This document shows, piece by piece, positions 26,046-34,185 of a stretch of DNA of 64,000 nucleotides. The stretch covers positions 1,240,001 to 1,304,000 of the forward strand of contig NZ_CP066370.1 of the NCBI RefSeq assembly GCF_016406325.1. The letters run 5' to 3'. This DNA is from Shewanella putrefaciens. GTDB taxonomy: Bacteria > Pseudomonadota > Gammaproteobacteria > Enterobacterales > Shewanellaceae. A program made the position numbers and the translations under genes. The notes below the pieces were generated by a model, which was given only the letters and a program-made list of their open reading frames with translations, searched no databases and was not told the DNA's origin. Each line of letters begins with the position of its first letter. Position 1 is the first letter of the stretch.

Positions 26046-27017
26046 ATGAAGAAAGGTAAGGATTTAGAACTTGTAATAGCTGCGATAGAAAAGGGCTTAA
26101 GTCCTGATGCGGTTGTTGAGCATGATATCTTTCTACCAGTTTTAACATCAAAGTCTGGTAGAACTAGGCAGATTGATGTTGCTATCAGGCATGGAAAACC
26201 TCCTAGAGAAACGCTCACCATTGTTGAAGTCCAAGATAGAAATTCTGCTGTAGATATCAATACTTTTGGTGGTTGGCTAAATAAAGTTGATGAAGTGGGC
26301 GCCCAACACTTAATGGTTGTGTCTAGGAGACAATTTCCTTTATCGGTCAAAGAAAAGGCTGAACAAGCAGGCAATAAAGTATATTTAATGCATATAAAAG
26401 AAGCAATGCCTGATGAGATTCCTACTGATTTCATTAGATTTTTTATTGATTACCATGATTTTTCCTTGCTAGATGGTTCTTCTGTCAGGGTTAAGGTACA
26501 AAAAGGAATGATAGAAAAATACGCACTAAAATCTGAGCTAGTTAGTGCCAATGAGCGGCGGTTTTGCATTGATGGATCTAACTTAATTGATATAACTGCA
26601 CTTTTTAGATTGGCATTAGGGTATGAAGAACAATCAAGTCTTAGAGGGAAAATGTCAGCAAGATTGTATTTCGGAACTATGGCAGATGTTGATGTCCCCA
26701 ATCTCGATTATATGGTCATTAAGGTCGATTTACGTGTCAGTTTTTCAGGCCAATTGATTCCATGTGCAATTCTGGTTGATGCAAATTATCACTATGAACA
26801 TATTTGTAAGAAAATGAAGTTGTTAAGTTATGAGCAAAATGAGCATGGCAATTTAGGATATTGGATCTTCGAAGAGAAAATTACAACAGGAAACGGTGTG
26901 TATTCGTGTAGGATTCCTGTTAAAAGAGATAATAATGGAGCATTTTATCTCTTGGGGACTTTCATCGATGGGCCTTCTCATTGTAAAGCTGAGATTGTCG
27001 CAGCCTTAGATCGATGA
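26046..27017 (+). CDS. Restriction-endonuclease-like protein (PD-(D/E)XK candidate)
   Basis: A 323-residue protein. Its N-terminal 130 residues look like a restriction-endonuclease fold: KGKDLELVIAAIEKGL helix, VVEHDIFLP, RQIDVAIR with the motif aspartate, and TIVEVQDR as the ExQ/ExK strand, followed by VDINTFGGWLNKVDEVGA and HLMVVSRR. This order fits the Mrr-like PD-(D/E)XK nucleases. The C-terminal 190 residues are unrecognised and could bind DNA or a partner. No methyltransferase is adjacent, so it is not an ordinary restriction-modification pair. Alone at the left of a mobile island, it may be a phage-defence effector. The ATG follows a weak GGGG site. Confidence 0.6.
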   Translation: MKKGKDLELVIAAIEKGLSPDAVVEHDIFLPVLTSKSGRTRQIDVAIRHGKPPRETLTIVEVQDRNSAVDINTFGGWLNKVDEVGAQHLMVVSRRQFPLSVKEKAEQAGNKVYLMHIKEAMPDEIPTDFIRFFIDYHDFSLLDGSSVRVKVQKGMIEKYALKSELVSANERRFCIDGSNLIDITALFRLALGYEEQSSLRGKMSARLYFGTMADVDVPNLDYMVIKVDLRVSFSGQLIPCAILVDANYHYEHICKKMKLLSYEQNEHGNLGYWIFEEKITTGNGVYSCRIPVKRDNNGAFYLLGTFIDGPSHCKAEIVAALDR

Positions 27018-27025
27018 AAACGCCG

Positions 27026-27577
27026 CTATTTCTTCATATAACTCGCGATAATTCTTTGTACGCTTGATAAGGATACTCCCGTATTTTCCGCTATTTGAGA
27101 TTTCGGATATCCTTCCTTAAATAGATAAATTACCTGATCAGTTTTGGCCTTTGCTGTAGGTGCTCGACCTTTATACTTTCCTTTCTGTTTTGCTAATGCA
27201 ATCCCCTCAGCTTGCCGCTCTAGCATCAGTTCCCGCTCGAAGGTGGCTATAGCACCTACCATCGTTAGCATCAGCTTTCCGGTTGGCGTCCCTGTATCAA
27301 TCCCGAGGTTTTGGATTTTCAAAGCGACTTTCTTATGCGAGAGTAATTCAGCTATCTCTAGCAGGTGACGGGTGTTTCTTGCCAATCTGTCCAGCTTAGT
27401 TACGACTACCGAATCCCCTTCTCGCACGAACTCTAGCATAAGCTGAAGCTGCGGCCTGTCGTCCTTAGCACCACTGATTTTCTCTTGAAATATCTTATCG
27501 CAGTTACTCAGAGCGTTTAGCTGGGCGTCTAGGCTTTGCCCTGTGGTTGATACTCGGGCGTATCCAATCGTTGCCAT
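27026..27577 (-). CDS. Serine recombinase (resolvase/invertase family)
   Basis: A 183-residue resolvase-type recombinase starting at ATG 27577 with AAGGA 8 bp upstream. TIGYARVSTTGQSLDAQ carries the catalytic serine, and VVTKLDRLARNTRHLL is the second active-site block. GIDTGTPTGKLMLTMVGAIATFERELM is the dimer helix region. The C-terminal HTH is YPKSQIAENTGVSLSSVQRIIAS. It catalyses site-specific DNA resolution or inversion. It converges on the nuclease-like gene, only 8 bp away. A 16-bp imperfect inverted repeat just upstream could be its recombination or operator site. Confidence 0.9.
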   Translation of the reverse strand: MATIGYARVSTTGQSLDAQLNALSNCDKIFQEKISGAKDDRPQLQLMLEFVREGDSVVVTKLDRLARNTRHLLEIAELLSHKKVALKIQNLGIDTGTPTGKLMLTMVGAIATFERELMLERQAEGIALAKQKGKYKGRAPTAKAKTDQVIYLFKEGYPKSQIAENTGVSLSSVQRIIASYMKK

Positions 27578-27646
27578 AATGGTTATCCTTAGTTGGTCAA
27601 TAGGGTCTAGGTTCACTGACCAATCGTGTCAAAAGTCGAAATGGAA

Positions 27647-27692
27647 CCCATGTGACATGGTGTTAGAGGTATTTCTCACCGTGTCACATGGG
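27647..27692. repeat. 16-bp imperfect inverted repeat upstream of the resolvase
   Basis: CCCATGTGACATGGTG (27647-27662) and CACCGTGTCACATGGG (27677-27692) pair at 15 of 16 positions with a 14-nt loop. It may end the minus-strand transcript of the small ORF, or be a recombination or operator site for the resolvase. Confidence 0.6.
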
Positions 27693-27720
27693 CTTGGTTT
27701 ATTGACAAGTAGATGAGTTG

Positions 27721-27879
27721 CTAGGAAATGACCTGATCTTCTTCATCTTCACTATCTGGTTCTGGTTGGTTAACCCAAGGCACTTCATCTGATAGATATT
27801 TCTCAGCGAGGGCTTGGATGAGGATTGGCACTACGGTCAACAGTGCGGCTTTAGCGACCTTCTTCAGTAACTCGTTAAT
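27721..27879 (-). CDS. Small ORF with probable ATT start
   Basis: An open frame of 52 codons after the start, without ATG, GTG or TTG at its head. It has an ideal AAGGAG 7 bp before ATT at 27879; an ATC lies one codon earlier. The peptide has an amphipathic N-terminal helix (INELLKKVAKAALLTVV) and a strongly acidic tail (PEPDSEDEEDQVIS). It lies downstream of DUF2787 and RadC on the same strand, likely their third gene. ATT starts are rare, known best from infC. No family is recognised. Confidence 0.4.
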   Translation of the reverse strand: MNELLKKVAKAALLTVVPILIQALAEKYLSDEVPWVNQPEPDSEDEEDQVIS

Positions 27880-27973
27880 GATGTTTCTCCTTCCTGATTG
27901 TTATTCAGGCGGCCGAGTGCCCACCACATGAATCCATGAGTGAAACGCTGGCTACCTTAATGTTGTTGGCGGG

Positions 27974-28435
27974 TTAATCCCAGTTGATGGTTATCTGGTA
28001 GAGAGCATCTACCAGATAGCTTCTGAAGTTGGCTTCCCATAGCCTGTAGAGGCCGCTGAAGTGACTTAGCGGATGATGACCAACATAAGCCTGATACCCA
28101 GAAGCCTCAGTAAAGTTGAAGTCGATGTCCTTCTCTAGCTCTGGGTAGTAGCGTCCCTGATAGGCAAAGTCAGTGATATAGCAGAATTGCCACATGCTGG
28201 TGGTTAATGAATATTCCAAACGGATTTCTACCGGATGAAAGCCGCCAGATTCAGCAGAATAGTTAGGATCACGGAAGTTAATCGTAACGCCTTTACTATT
28301 GGTTGGTTTGTTAGCGTCCACCAGCAATCGCTTGAGGATTTGAGCCAAACTGAGTGTAATAGGCAGTAATCTCCTACCTGAGTGAAGGTCAATCTGAATA
28401 AGGCAATTGGGTTCTGTTTGAGTGTTCATATCCAT
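27974..28435 (-). CDS. DUF2787 family protein
   Basis: A 153-residue protein with DUF2787 features: [23 protein letters not shown] near the middle and a C-terminal half with [18 protein letters not shown] recall this family from Vibrio and Shewanella integrative elements, usually beside radC. Function is unknown; no catalytic motif is visible. It overlaps the radC stop by 10 bp, so the two are translationally coupled. ATG 28435 or the ATG two codons later may be used. Confidence 0.75.
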   Translation of the reverse strand: MDMNTQTEPNCLIQIDLHSGRRLLPITLSLAQILKRLLVDANKPTNSKGVTINFRDPNYSAESGGFHPVEIRLEYSLTTSMWQFCYITDFAYQGRYYPELEKDIDFNFTEASGYQAYVGHHPLSHFSGLYRLWEANFRSYLVDALYQITINWD

Positions 28436-28908
28436 CCCCGCTCAGCAAACGAAACGACGTCTTGATGACCAACGACCAGATGATCTAGCACTGGAATATC
28501 AATCGTCGCTAAGGCTGTTTTTAAACGCTCTGTAATGCGTTTATCAGCCTCTGAGGGTTCAGGTATGCCTGAGGGATGGTTGTGGGAAAATATCACGGCA
28601 GCAGCGTTTCTGTGCAGAACCAGTTTTACCACTTCACGTGGATATATTGAGGCCGCATCTATCGTGCCGAAGAAGAGTTCTTCACAGCCAATCAAGCGGT
28701 GCTGGCTATCCAGTAGCAATACCGCAAATACCTCCCGCTCGTATCCAGCCATCTTCAGTCGAAGATAGTCCTTAGTGATGGCTGTTGTAGAAAATATCTG
28801 TAGTTTTGTCGAGCATTGCCCGTAACGAGCATCTAGTATGGCTAAGGCTTCTCTGATAACGGAGTCTTGTTGAGGATTGGGTATTGGATAGTGCTCTTGG
28901 ATTGACAT
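28426..28908 (-). CDS. radC: RadC-family JAB/MPN domain protein
   Basis: A 160-residue protein carrying the JAMM metalloprotease-like core: [24 protein letters not shown] gives the HxHPSG...D metal motif, and VLDHLVVG and VSFAERGWI close the domain. It lacks the N-terminal helix-hairpin-helix part of chromosomal RadC, as is usual for the short versions on mobile islands. Despite the name, a repair function is doubtful for the family; island copies track defence and mobile DNA. It is the first gene of the radC-DUF2787 transcript. Confidence 0.85.
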   Translation of the reverse strand: MSIQEHYPIPNPQQDSVIREALAILDARYGQCSTKLQIFSTTAITKDYLRLKMAGYEREVFAVLLLDSQHRLIGCEELFFGTIDAASIYPREVVKLVLHRNAAAVIFSHNHPSGIPEPSEADKRITERLKTALATIDIPVLDHLVVGHQDVVSFAERGWI

Positions 28909-29280
28909 AGTTATACTCCTGAGTAGTTGTTTCTATTCAGGATTCTTATGCCTTTATCAGTGTTAGATGTTGAATGTGGTACAAGCAATATAATGTGTCT
29001 GACTTCGTTAACGTAACGCTCATAAAGTCGGACACATTTGGTTTTGCTGAAAATTTACTTTTCTTTCTCTAATAGGGCTTTTCTATAAAATTACTCTTAT
29101 AAATAAAAGAACCCGTGCGAGTTATATAGGGCTATATGGTGTAGAATCATAAACAGATCGTGGTATTGGCACACCATGTTCATAACATATTGATTATTAA
29201 GGTATGTACTTCCTCCACTTCCTTGCGGCTGTACCAATAATCTTCAATTCAACCGAAACGATTACTCATAAAGTGAACAA
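28909..29280. other. Intergenic region between nuclease-like gene and radC
   Basis: No gene is visible. It holds the inverted repeat at 28992-29038 and presumably the radC promoter. The region is AT-rich. Confidence 0.5.
28992..29038. repeat. 14-bp inverted repeat upstream of radC
   Basis: AATGTGTCTGACTT (28992-29005) and AAGTCGGACACATT (29025-29038) pair at 13 of 14 positions with a 19-nt spacer. It could end the integrase-nuclease transcript or be an operator for radC. Confidence 0.6.
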
Positions 29281-30276
29281 CTAGTTTTCTAGACGTAACA
29301 CTCGTTTCTCTTTACCATTTTCAAGCATTTTTGTTCTTAAATAGGGTATCTTTTGCATATCAAGTAACTTAGCCATTTGATTCAGAGTTTGCTTTGTGTC
29401 ATCGATAATCTCTGTTTCTACTGCACTATTAACTGATGCTAATGCAGATTCTGTCGAAATGTACCGTTTTTTGGTTCTTGGATGCACCTTGATTGCATCG
29501 TTTATGCAGTCAGAGATAACGCTAGCTCGATGGAATGGATAGTTGAGCCCACAACTAATATCTAACCACTTTTTTGCTTCACTTTCGTTAACTCGAATGA
29601 TTTTATAGCCAAGTTCTCTCAGTTGATTATCCCGTTGTTTATCTTTTCGCTGCTGCCTTGTTGTTTGGTGGTAAGCCTCATCAAATTCAAGGATAAAGCG
29701 CTCAATGACAGTTAATCTGCGTAGGACCGTTATCAGAAAATCAACTTTATGCTCCCCAATTTTTACCTGTTGCTCTAATGTATAATTGTAGTGCCCATCC
29801 ATGTTGTTGATTTCCTTTGCTAAATCTAATGCGAAACTATCTTCAGCCCTCGTTCGTTTCGGTGGAGGTATGGGAACCCCCGTGTAGTTAGATAAAGCTA
29901 TAATCAACTGACGGTTACGGGTTGCATTAGCACCATAGGTTAGTAAGACCATAGCCTGACTAACATGAAGGAACTTTATGTACTTTATTTTTCTCTCGTC
30001 TATATCATGTTGAGATAATGCTTCTGCTCGGATAGCCGCAGTCAATGCCCTTGTCATCCACTGTGTATATCGTCCATTACTGTTGTAGGTATAACGATAG
30101 AGTCTTTTCATGTTGATAATTGGTGGTTTATCTTCGTTGTACTCTTTCAGTTGCTGATATTTATCCTCGATAGTGGAGTATTCAATATTTTTGGGGTAAC
30201 GCCACTTTTCACCGAAGAGATGAAATAAATCTTCATCGTTAATAAGAATATGCTTACTTCTCAGCTTGAACTTCAT
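29281..30276 (-). CDS. Vsr/DUF559-like nuclease encoded after the integrase
   Basis: A 331-residue protein from ATG 30276, which has GGAGGTG about 5 bp upstream. The region around residues 175-245 looks like a Vsr/DUF559 endonuclease fold: GEHKVDFLITVLRR, then IERFILEFDEAYHQ and DNQLRELGYKIIRVNE. These give the aspartate, FDE and C-terminal RV strand expected of a PD-(D/E)XK core. The flanking parts are unrecognised; the N-terminal half is rich in basic and aromatic residues. It begins 1 bp after the integrase stop, so the two are one transcriptional unit. It may act in island mobility or defence. Confidence 0.6.
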   Translation of the reverse strand: MKFKLRSKHILINDEDLFHLFGEKWRYPKNIEYSTIEDKYQQLKEYNEDKPPIINMKRLYRYTYNSNGRYTQWMTRALTAAIRAEALSQHDIDERKIKYIKFLHVSQAMVLLTYGANATRNRQLIIALSNYTGVPIPPPKRTRAEDSFALDLAKEINNMDGHYNYTLEQQVKIGEHKVDFLITVLRRLTVIERFILEFDEAYHQTTRQQRKDKQRDNQLRELGYKIIRVNESEAKKWLDISCGLNYPFHRASVISDCINDAIKVHPRTKKRYISTESALASVNSAVETEIIDDTKQTLNQMAKLLDMQKIPYLRTKMLENGKEKRVLRLEN

Positions 30277-30277
30277 G

Positions 30278-32068
30278 TTACACCTCCATATCGCTAGGGG
30301 TGGGAACTGGGTCACAATGGAAAATAGCGGGTTGTATGGGCTGAATATGGGCAGTAGCTGCACCATAATCTATGGCGTTTATCAGTGGAGCTAAGTGCGA
30401 TACATCGTCACTGACTAATCCTCCGTATTGACCTCCTGCATGGCCTAATAAACGTGAAATGTTTTCTGGATTGGCTTCTACTCGGCTGAGTTTGTCTTTG
30501 ACTGAATGTCTGAATGCATGAGGAGTTACGTGCAAAGGCAATCCAAGAGCATCTCTGAATTGTTTGATGAACCATTCGCTTGGTTTATTGCTGTAGTTAC
30601 CTTGTATGAGACGGATATTTTCGAATAAACGCGCACCATTATTGGCTCTGATATAGTCAACAAACTCCATAAAACCAATTCGTATCAGTTCGTTATGAAT
30701 AGGGACTGCTCTGACAGCATTAGGAGTCTTTAAGTATTGGTTCTCAGTGAATTGCTCAACAATAAAGCACCAATGTTCACCTATCTTGCGGATATTCTGT
30801 ACGCTTAGCTGAGAGATCTCACCAAGTCGCATACCACTATAGGCTGCTATCAACGGTAGCCAGAAGTGACTTGCGTGTTGGATTTTTTTAGTTTTAGTTC
30901 CTTTATGCTCACTGAATAATGAATGACCGAAAATCAGCTTGGCTTGGTCATCAGTAATCGGATCACGCTTGGCCTGCTTTGATACTTTAGGGGCTGGAAT
31001 GTTGTCATCTGGTAGGGGGTTACGGCTGATGTAGCCCATTGACTCACTCCAGCGGAAAAACTCTCTAAGCCTATTCATGTGGTTGTTGGCGGTAATAGAG
31101 CTAATCTGCAAATGGATATCATTAGTGATGCAACCAGCTATTCCTTGCTTATTGAGATCATCTTGAGTTTTTCCTTTGATTAGCTTTGGCAAGGTTTCCC
31201 TAAGTGAGCGGCCATGTTCACGGGTTAGAGAACCTATTGAGACTTCTCCAAAGAACGAGTATGCAACTACTAGCGAGTGCTGATACTGGTTTATTGTTCT
31301 TGCTTTCCATCCCTTACGTTGGTTTTCGGTAAGGTATGCCGCTATTGCCTCAGCAAGCGGTTTTTCATTGGACGCGGGTTCAGTTCCCTGATTGGGAATT
31401 GAATCGAGAGAGGTTTTTTGGGGAAACGTTAGTATGGACGGCTGATTTTCGAGCAGGGCTTGGTAAATATTTGGTAGACAGTCGCAAACTATCCTAACAA
31501 TGGGGGCGAGATCTTCTGGTGGGGGGAGGGGAGACTGTGTGTCGGTGTAAAAGTCATTAACTAACCGCTCCGATTGACGCAGGTCATTCAGTTTAGCGGC
31601 TTCATTAGTCACACTTTTAAATAGGCGTAACGAATTCATCCATTTGACATATTCACCTTCAGATCTGGGCTGCGATTGCCAATCGGCCAGTTCCATCTGG
31701 TGGTAATGATGGATGATAAGTTGTGTTTGATTTTTAAGTATTTCATAGCGAGACGTCATCTCTGTTTCCTTTGTTGTTGATAGAACCATGGTCTCGAGGC
31801 ATGGCGACTCTATACCCACTGGTTCACTCGTAACCTGTGGTCCACTTTCAGTGGCAACTAACAAAGACTTCAGAAATCTGCTCGATAATCCAGCAGTTTG
31901 TCTGTTTATAAAATTTGCTATGAGTAACGCTAGTGTTCTGGCTGTTAATGGATCAGATGTTCGCAACGATACTCTCAGCGTGCTATTTATACCGCTCATA
32001 GGGAGTCGTTGTCTATACCAGAAGATATGACCGCGTTGATAAAGGTAGGTGGGGATGATGGGACGCAT
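30278..32068 (-). CDS. Tyrosine integrase of the ssrA island
   Basis: A 596-residue site-specific integrase starting at ATG 32068 with AGGAG 9 bp upstream. The N terminus (YLYQRGHIFWYRQRLPMSG) resembles the DUF6538 domain of large integrases. A SAM-like core-binding domain lies near residues 245-340. The catalytic domain has AYSGMRLGEISQL (first arginine), HAFRHSVKDKLS (HxxR) and RLLGHAGGQYGG (late histidine and likely nucleophilic tyrosine). It should catalyse recombination at the ssrA 3' end. It is 77 bp from the right attachment repeat and is followed immediately by the nuclease-like gene. Confidence 0.92.
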   Translation of the reverse strand: MRPIIPTYLYQRGHIFWYRQRLPMSGINSTLRVSLRTSDPLTARTLALLIANFINRQTAGLSSRFLKSLLVATESGPQVTSEPVGIESPCLETMVLSTTKETEMTSRYEILKNQTQLIIHHYHQMELADWQSQPRSEGEYVKWMNSLRLFKSVTNEAAKLNDLRQSERLVNDFYTDTQSPLPPPEDLAPIVRIVCDCLPNIYQALLENQPSILTFPQKTSLDSIPNQGTEPASNEKPLAEAIAAYLTENQRKGWKARTINQYQHSLVVAYSFFGEVSIGSLTREHGRSLRETLPKLIKGKTQDDLNKQGIAGCITNDIHLQISSITANNHMNRLREFFRWSESMGYISRNPLPDDNIPAPKVSKQAKRDPITDDQAKLIFGHSLFSEHKGTKTKKIQHASHFWLPLIAAYSGMRLGEISQLSVQNIRKIGEHWCFIVEQFTENQYLKTPNAVRAVPIHNELIRIGFMEFVDYIRANNGARLFENIRLIQGNYSNKPSEWFIKQFRDALGLPLHVTPHAFRHSVKDKLSRVEANPENISRLLGHAGGQYGGLVSDDVSHLAPLINAIDYGAATAHIQPIQPAIFHCDPVPTPSDMEV

Positions 32069-32110
32069 GTAGCACACTCCTGTAGCACAGTCGTGTCAGA
32101 TGCAGATAAT

Positions 32111-32146
32111 AAAAAAGGACTGAAACCTTAACGGAATCAGTCCTTT
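32111..32146 (-). terminator. Current ssrA terminator, supplied by the island
   Basis: On the minus strand AAAGGACTGA pairs with TCAGTCCTTT and runs into TTTTTTATT. It lies 8 bp past the mature tmRNA 3' end, inside the island, replacing the displaced original. Confidence 0.85.
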
Positions 32147-32153
32147 ATGTTGT

Positions 32154-32167
32154 TTGGTGGAGGCGGC
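32154..32167. other. attR: ssrA 3' end copy
   Basis: TTGGTGGAGGCGGC, the complement of the tmRNA CCGCCTCCACCA end, repeats the sequence at 25687-25700. Integration here preserves a functional tmRNA. Confidence 0.85.
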
Positions 32168-32510
32168 GGGACTTGAACCCGCGTCCAGAACACCTACATC
32201 CAAGGCACTACATGCTTAGTCTCTCTTTTAATTAACCCGAATAAACTCCGAAAGACAGGATTTCATCGGGCGAGTCCGGTACTATTTCGCGGTTCACCCC
32301 CGGACGGAGTTCCCTCGCTATCAAATGTAAGATGACCATCTGTATACACTGCCCATTTGAGAGACCTGTGTCAGATGGCTAGCTAGCCTAAGCTGCTAGA
32401 GCGTAGTTATCGTCGTTTGCAACTATAACTGTGCGGCTTTTTACGAGGCCAACCGCCCCTCGGCATGCTCCCAGGGTTTCGTGAATCCTGTCGAATCCAG
32501 AATCGCCCCC
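32155..32510 (-). ncRNA. ssrA: tmRNA (transfer-messenger RNA)
   Basis: A 356-nt RNA read on the minus strand. It begins GGGGGCGATTCTGGATTCGA, typical of the tRNA-like acceptor half, and ends with GTTCAAGTCCCGCC and CTCCACCA. The tag frame at 32420-32388 encodes ANDDNYALAA followed by TAG; with the charged alanine the tag is AANDDNYALAA. It rescues stalled ribosomes together with SmpB, encoded just upstream. Its 3' end has been reconstituted by island integration. Confidence 0.97.
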
Positions 32511-32581
32511 AAGAATTTGATTGTAACCCGTAGCACTATGATCACCTAGCATCATTTGCTTCAAGTTCAATCGTTTGTTCA

Positions 32582-33073
32582 TTATCCGTGCGTTTTTTCT
32601 TTTTTCATCACGCGGGCTTTTTCAACTTCCCATTCACGCGCTTTAGTATCTTCGCGCTTATCGTGATCTTTCTTACCTTTACCTAGGCCAATCTCCACTT
32701 TCACCCATGCACCTTTACGCCAGTACATTGAGATAGGAATAATAGAGTAGCCTTGGCGCTCAACTAAGCCCGCTAGTTTATCTAGCTCTTTACGGCTGAG
32801 TAGCAGCTTTTTCAAGCGCAGGGGATCGCAGACAACGTGTGTCGATGCCGTATTCAAGGGAATAATGGTGCAGCCATGCATAAAGGCTTCGCCATTTTTC
32901 AGGAATACGTAACAGTCGGACAAGTTGACCTTACCCATTCGGATAGATTTCACTTCCCATCCCATAAGGGATAGACCAGCTTCCATTTTCTCTTCGAATC
33001 GGTATTCGAAGGTTGCGCGCTTATTACGTGCGATAGTCGCAGGCGCGGCTTTGCTTGATTTTTTCTTTACCAT
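32582..33073 (-). CDS. smpB: SsrA-binding protein SmpB
   Basis: A 163-residue protein starting at ATG 33073 (MVKKKSSKA); an in-frame upstream extension to 33103 is not expected. [28 protein letters not shown] is the diagnostic SmpB start, followed by [17 protein letters not shown] and the lysine-rich tail ending in KKEKTHG that enters the decoding centre. It binds tmRNA and brings it to stalled ribosomes. It lies 72 bp upstream of ssrA on the same strand. Confidence 0.97.
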   Translation of the reverse strand: MVKKKSSKAAPATIARNKRATFEYRFEEKMEAGLSLMGWEVKSIRMGKVNLSDCYVFLKNGEAFMHGCTIIPLNTASTHVVCDPLRLKKLLLSRKELDKLAGLVERQGYSIIPISMYWRKGAWVKVEIGLGKGKKDHDKREDTKAREWEVEKARVMKKEKTHG

Positions 33074-33347
33074 AGTGGCGCCATTATACGCACGGTGAAT
33101 CAATTTGGAATTGATATAAGGGTTTATTTGACTTATTTCAACTCTTCATTATTTCATTGCTGTTTTTTTGAACGTATCTGGTGCTTTTTGGGGGACATTT
33201 TATATCAATATTATTAATGATGGCTGCGGGCTTTGGGCAATGGGTGCGTTTTTTGTGTATCGTGATAAAATCCCGCTCAAATTTTGATTATTGCTCTTAG
33301 TTTTGATCAGTTCGTATGAATTCGTTTTATGAAGAGTGTTATGCCCT

Positions 33348-33785
33348 ATGCCGCAAATTTCTCGAAGTGTATTAGTCCGTTTTAGTGCAATGCAAATGTA
33401 TGATTTAGTTAATGATGTTGAGTCATATAAAGAGTTTTTGCCGGGTTGTGTTGGTGGTAAAGTGTTAGAGTTTGATGGTAAAACCATGTTAGCTTCGGTT
33501 GATGTGAGTAAGGCTGGTATTCGCAAAACATTTACGACTCGTAATCAAGTTGTACCGGGGAAAAGCATTGATTTAAAACTAGAAAATGGCCCTTTTAAAC
33601 ATTTACTCGGACAGTGGCGTTTTACGGAGTTAACCGAGGATGCTTGTAAGGTTGAGTTTGATTTAAGCTTTGAGTTCTCAAGTTCGTTGGTTGATATGGC
33701 CTTTGGTAAAGTGTTTAATGATCTTATGATGTCAATGGTGACGGCATTTACGAGCCGCGCTAAGGTAATTTATAGTGGTAAATGA
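33348..33785 (+). CDS. ratA: RatA/coenzyme Q-binding START-domain protein
   Basis: A 145-residue single START/SRPBCC domain protein. PQISRSVLVRFSAMQMYDLVNDVESYKEFLPGC is the start typical of the RatA/COQ10 family. FSSSLVDMAFGKVFNDLMMSMVTAF is the C-terminal helix. Relatives bind ubiquinone; the E. coli copy was reported to interfere with ribosome subunit joining. The position divergent from smpB and overlapping the RnfH-like gene by 11 bp is the conserved gammaproteobacterial arrangement. Confidence 0.92.
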   Translation: MPQISRSVLVRFSAMQMYDLVNDVESYKEFLPGCVGGKVLEFDGKTMLASVDVSKAGIRKTFTTRNQVVPGKSIDLKLENGPFKHLLGQWRFTELTEDACKVEFDLSFEFSSSLVDMAFGKVFNDLMMSMVTAFTSRAKVIYSGK

Positions 33786-34107
33786 AGCAGATAAGTTTGT
33801 GGTTGATGTAATTTATGCGCTGCCTACGCAACAAAAAGTTATTCCAGTGAGTATTTATCCTGGCACTTCTGCAATCGAGGTAGTGCGCCAAAGCCATATA
33901 GTGAGTTTTTTTCCTGAGATTGATTTGGATACGGTGAAATTAGGGGTGTTCAGCAACCTAGTAAAACATGACCAAGTTATTTTACCGGGGCAAAGAGTTG
34001 AAATTTACCGCCCTTTGATTGCAGATCCTAAGGATGTTCGCCGTCGCCGAGCAGATAAAGCCAAAGATGAAGGACGGGCAAATAAAGTGACAGGTGGGCG
34101 GGCTTAG
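33775..34107 (+). CDS. RnfH/RatB family ubiquitin-like protein
   Basis: A 110-residue beta-grasp protein of the RnfH (UPF0125) family. VVDVIYALPTQQKVIPVSIYPGTSAIEVV opens the fold, and GQRVEIYRPLIADPKDVRRRRA is the conserved end. It starts at GTG inside ratA, giving coupled translation. The family is small and ubiquitin-like in fold, with no established reaction. A bidirectional terminator separates it from bamE. Confidence 0.9.
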   Translation: MVNEADKFVVDVIYALPTQQKVIPVSIYPGTSAIEVVRQSHIVSFFPEIDLDTVKLGVFSNLVKHDQVILPGQRVEIYRPLIADPKDVRRRRADKAKDEGRANKVTGGRA

Positions 34108-34136
34108 GTTTATGAGTAGATACTTGCCGTTTTAAT

Positions 34137-34166
34137 GCTAAAAAGCGCCAATAGGCGCTTTTTAGC
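34137..34166. terminator. Bidirectional terminator between rnfH-like and bamE
   Basis: A perfect 13-bp stem (GCTAAAAAGCGCC / GGCGCTTTTTAGC) with a 4-nt loop. The A and T runs in the arms allow termination from both sides. Confidence 0.9.
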
Positions 34167-34185
34167 TGGTAAAGAGGCATAAATA

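Larger units (their letters stand above)
25687..32167. mobile_element. 6.5-kb genomic island integrated in ssrA
   Basis: Two 14-bp direct repeats of the tmRNA 3' end bound the region. A tyrosine integrase gene lies beside the right repeat, the usual layout for ssrA islands. Cargo: a PD-(D/E)XK-like gene, a serine resolvase, two small ORFs, DUF2787, RadC and a second nuclease-like gene. It carries no conjugation or replication genes that I can see, so it would need a helper. The cargo codes in an AT-richer style than the surrounding core. Confidence 0.85.

Noticed and set aside
28426..28908. RadC considered a DNA-repair gene
   Set aside because: It is the short mobile-element type with only the JAB domain; a repair role is not supported.
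32388..32582. 64-codon minus-strand frame ending in ANDDNYALAA
   Set aside because: It is the tmRNA itself; only the last ten codons are translated, as the tag.
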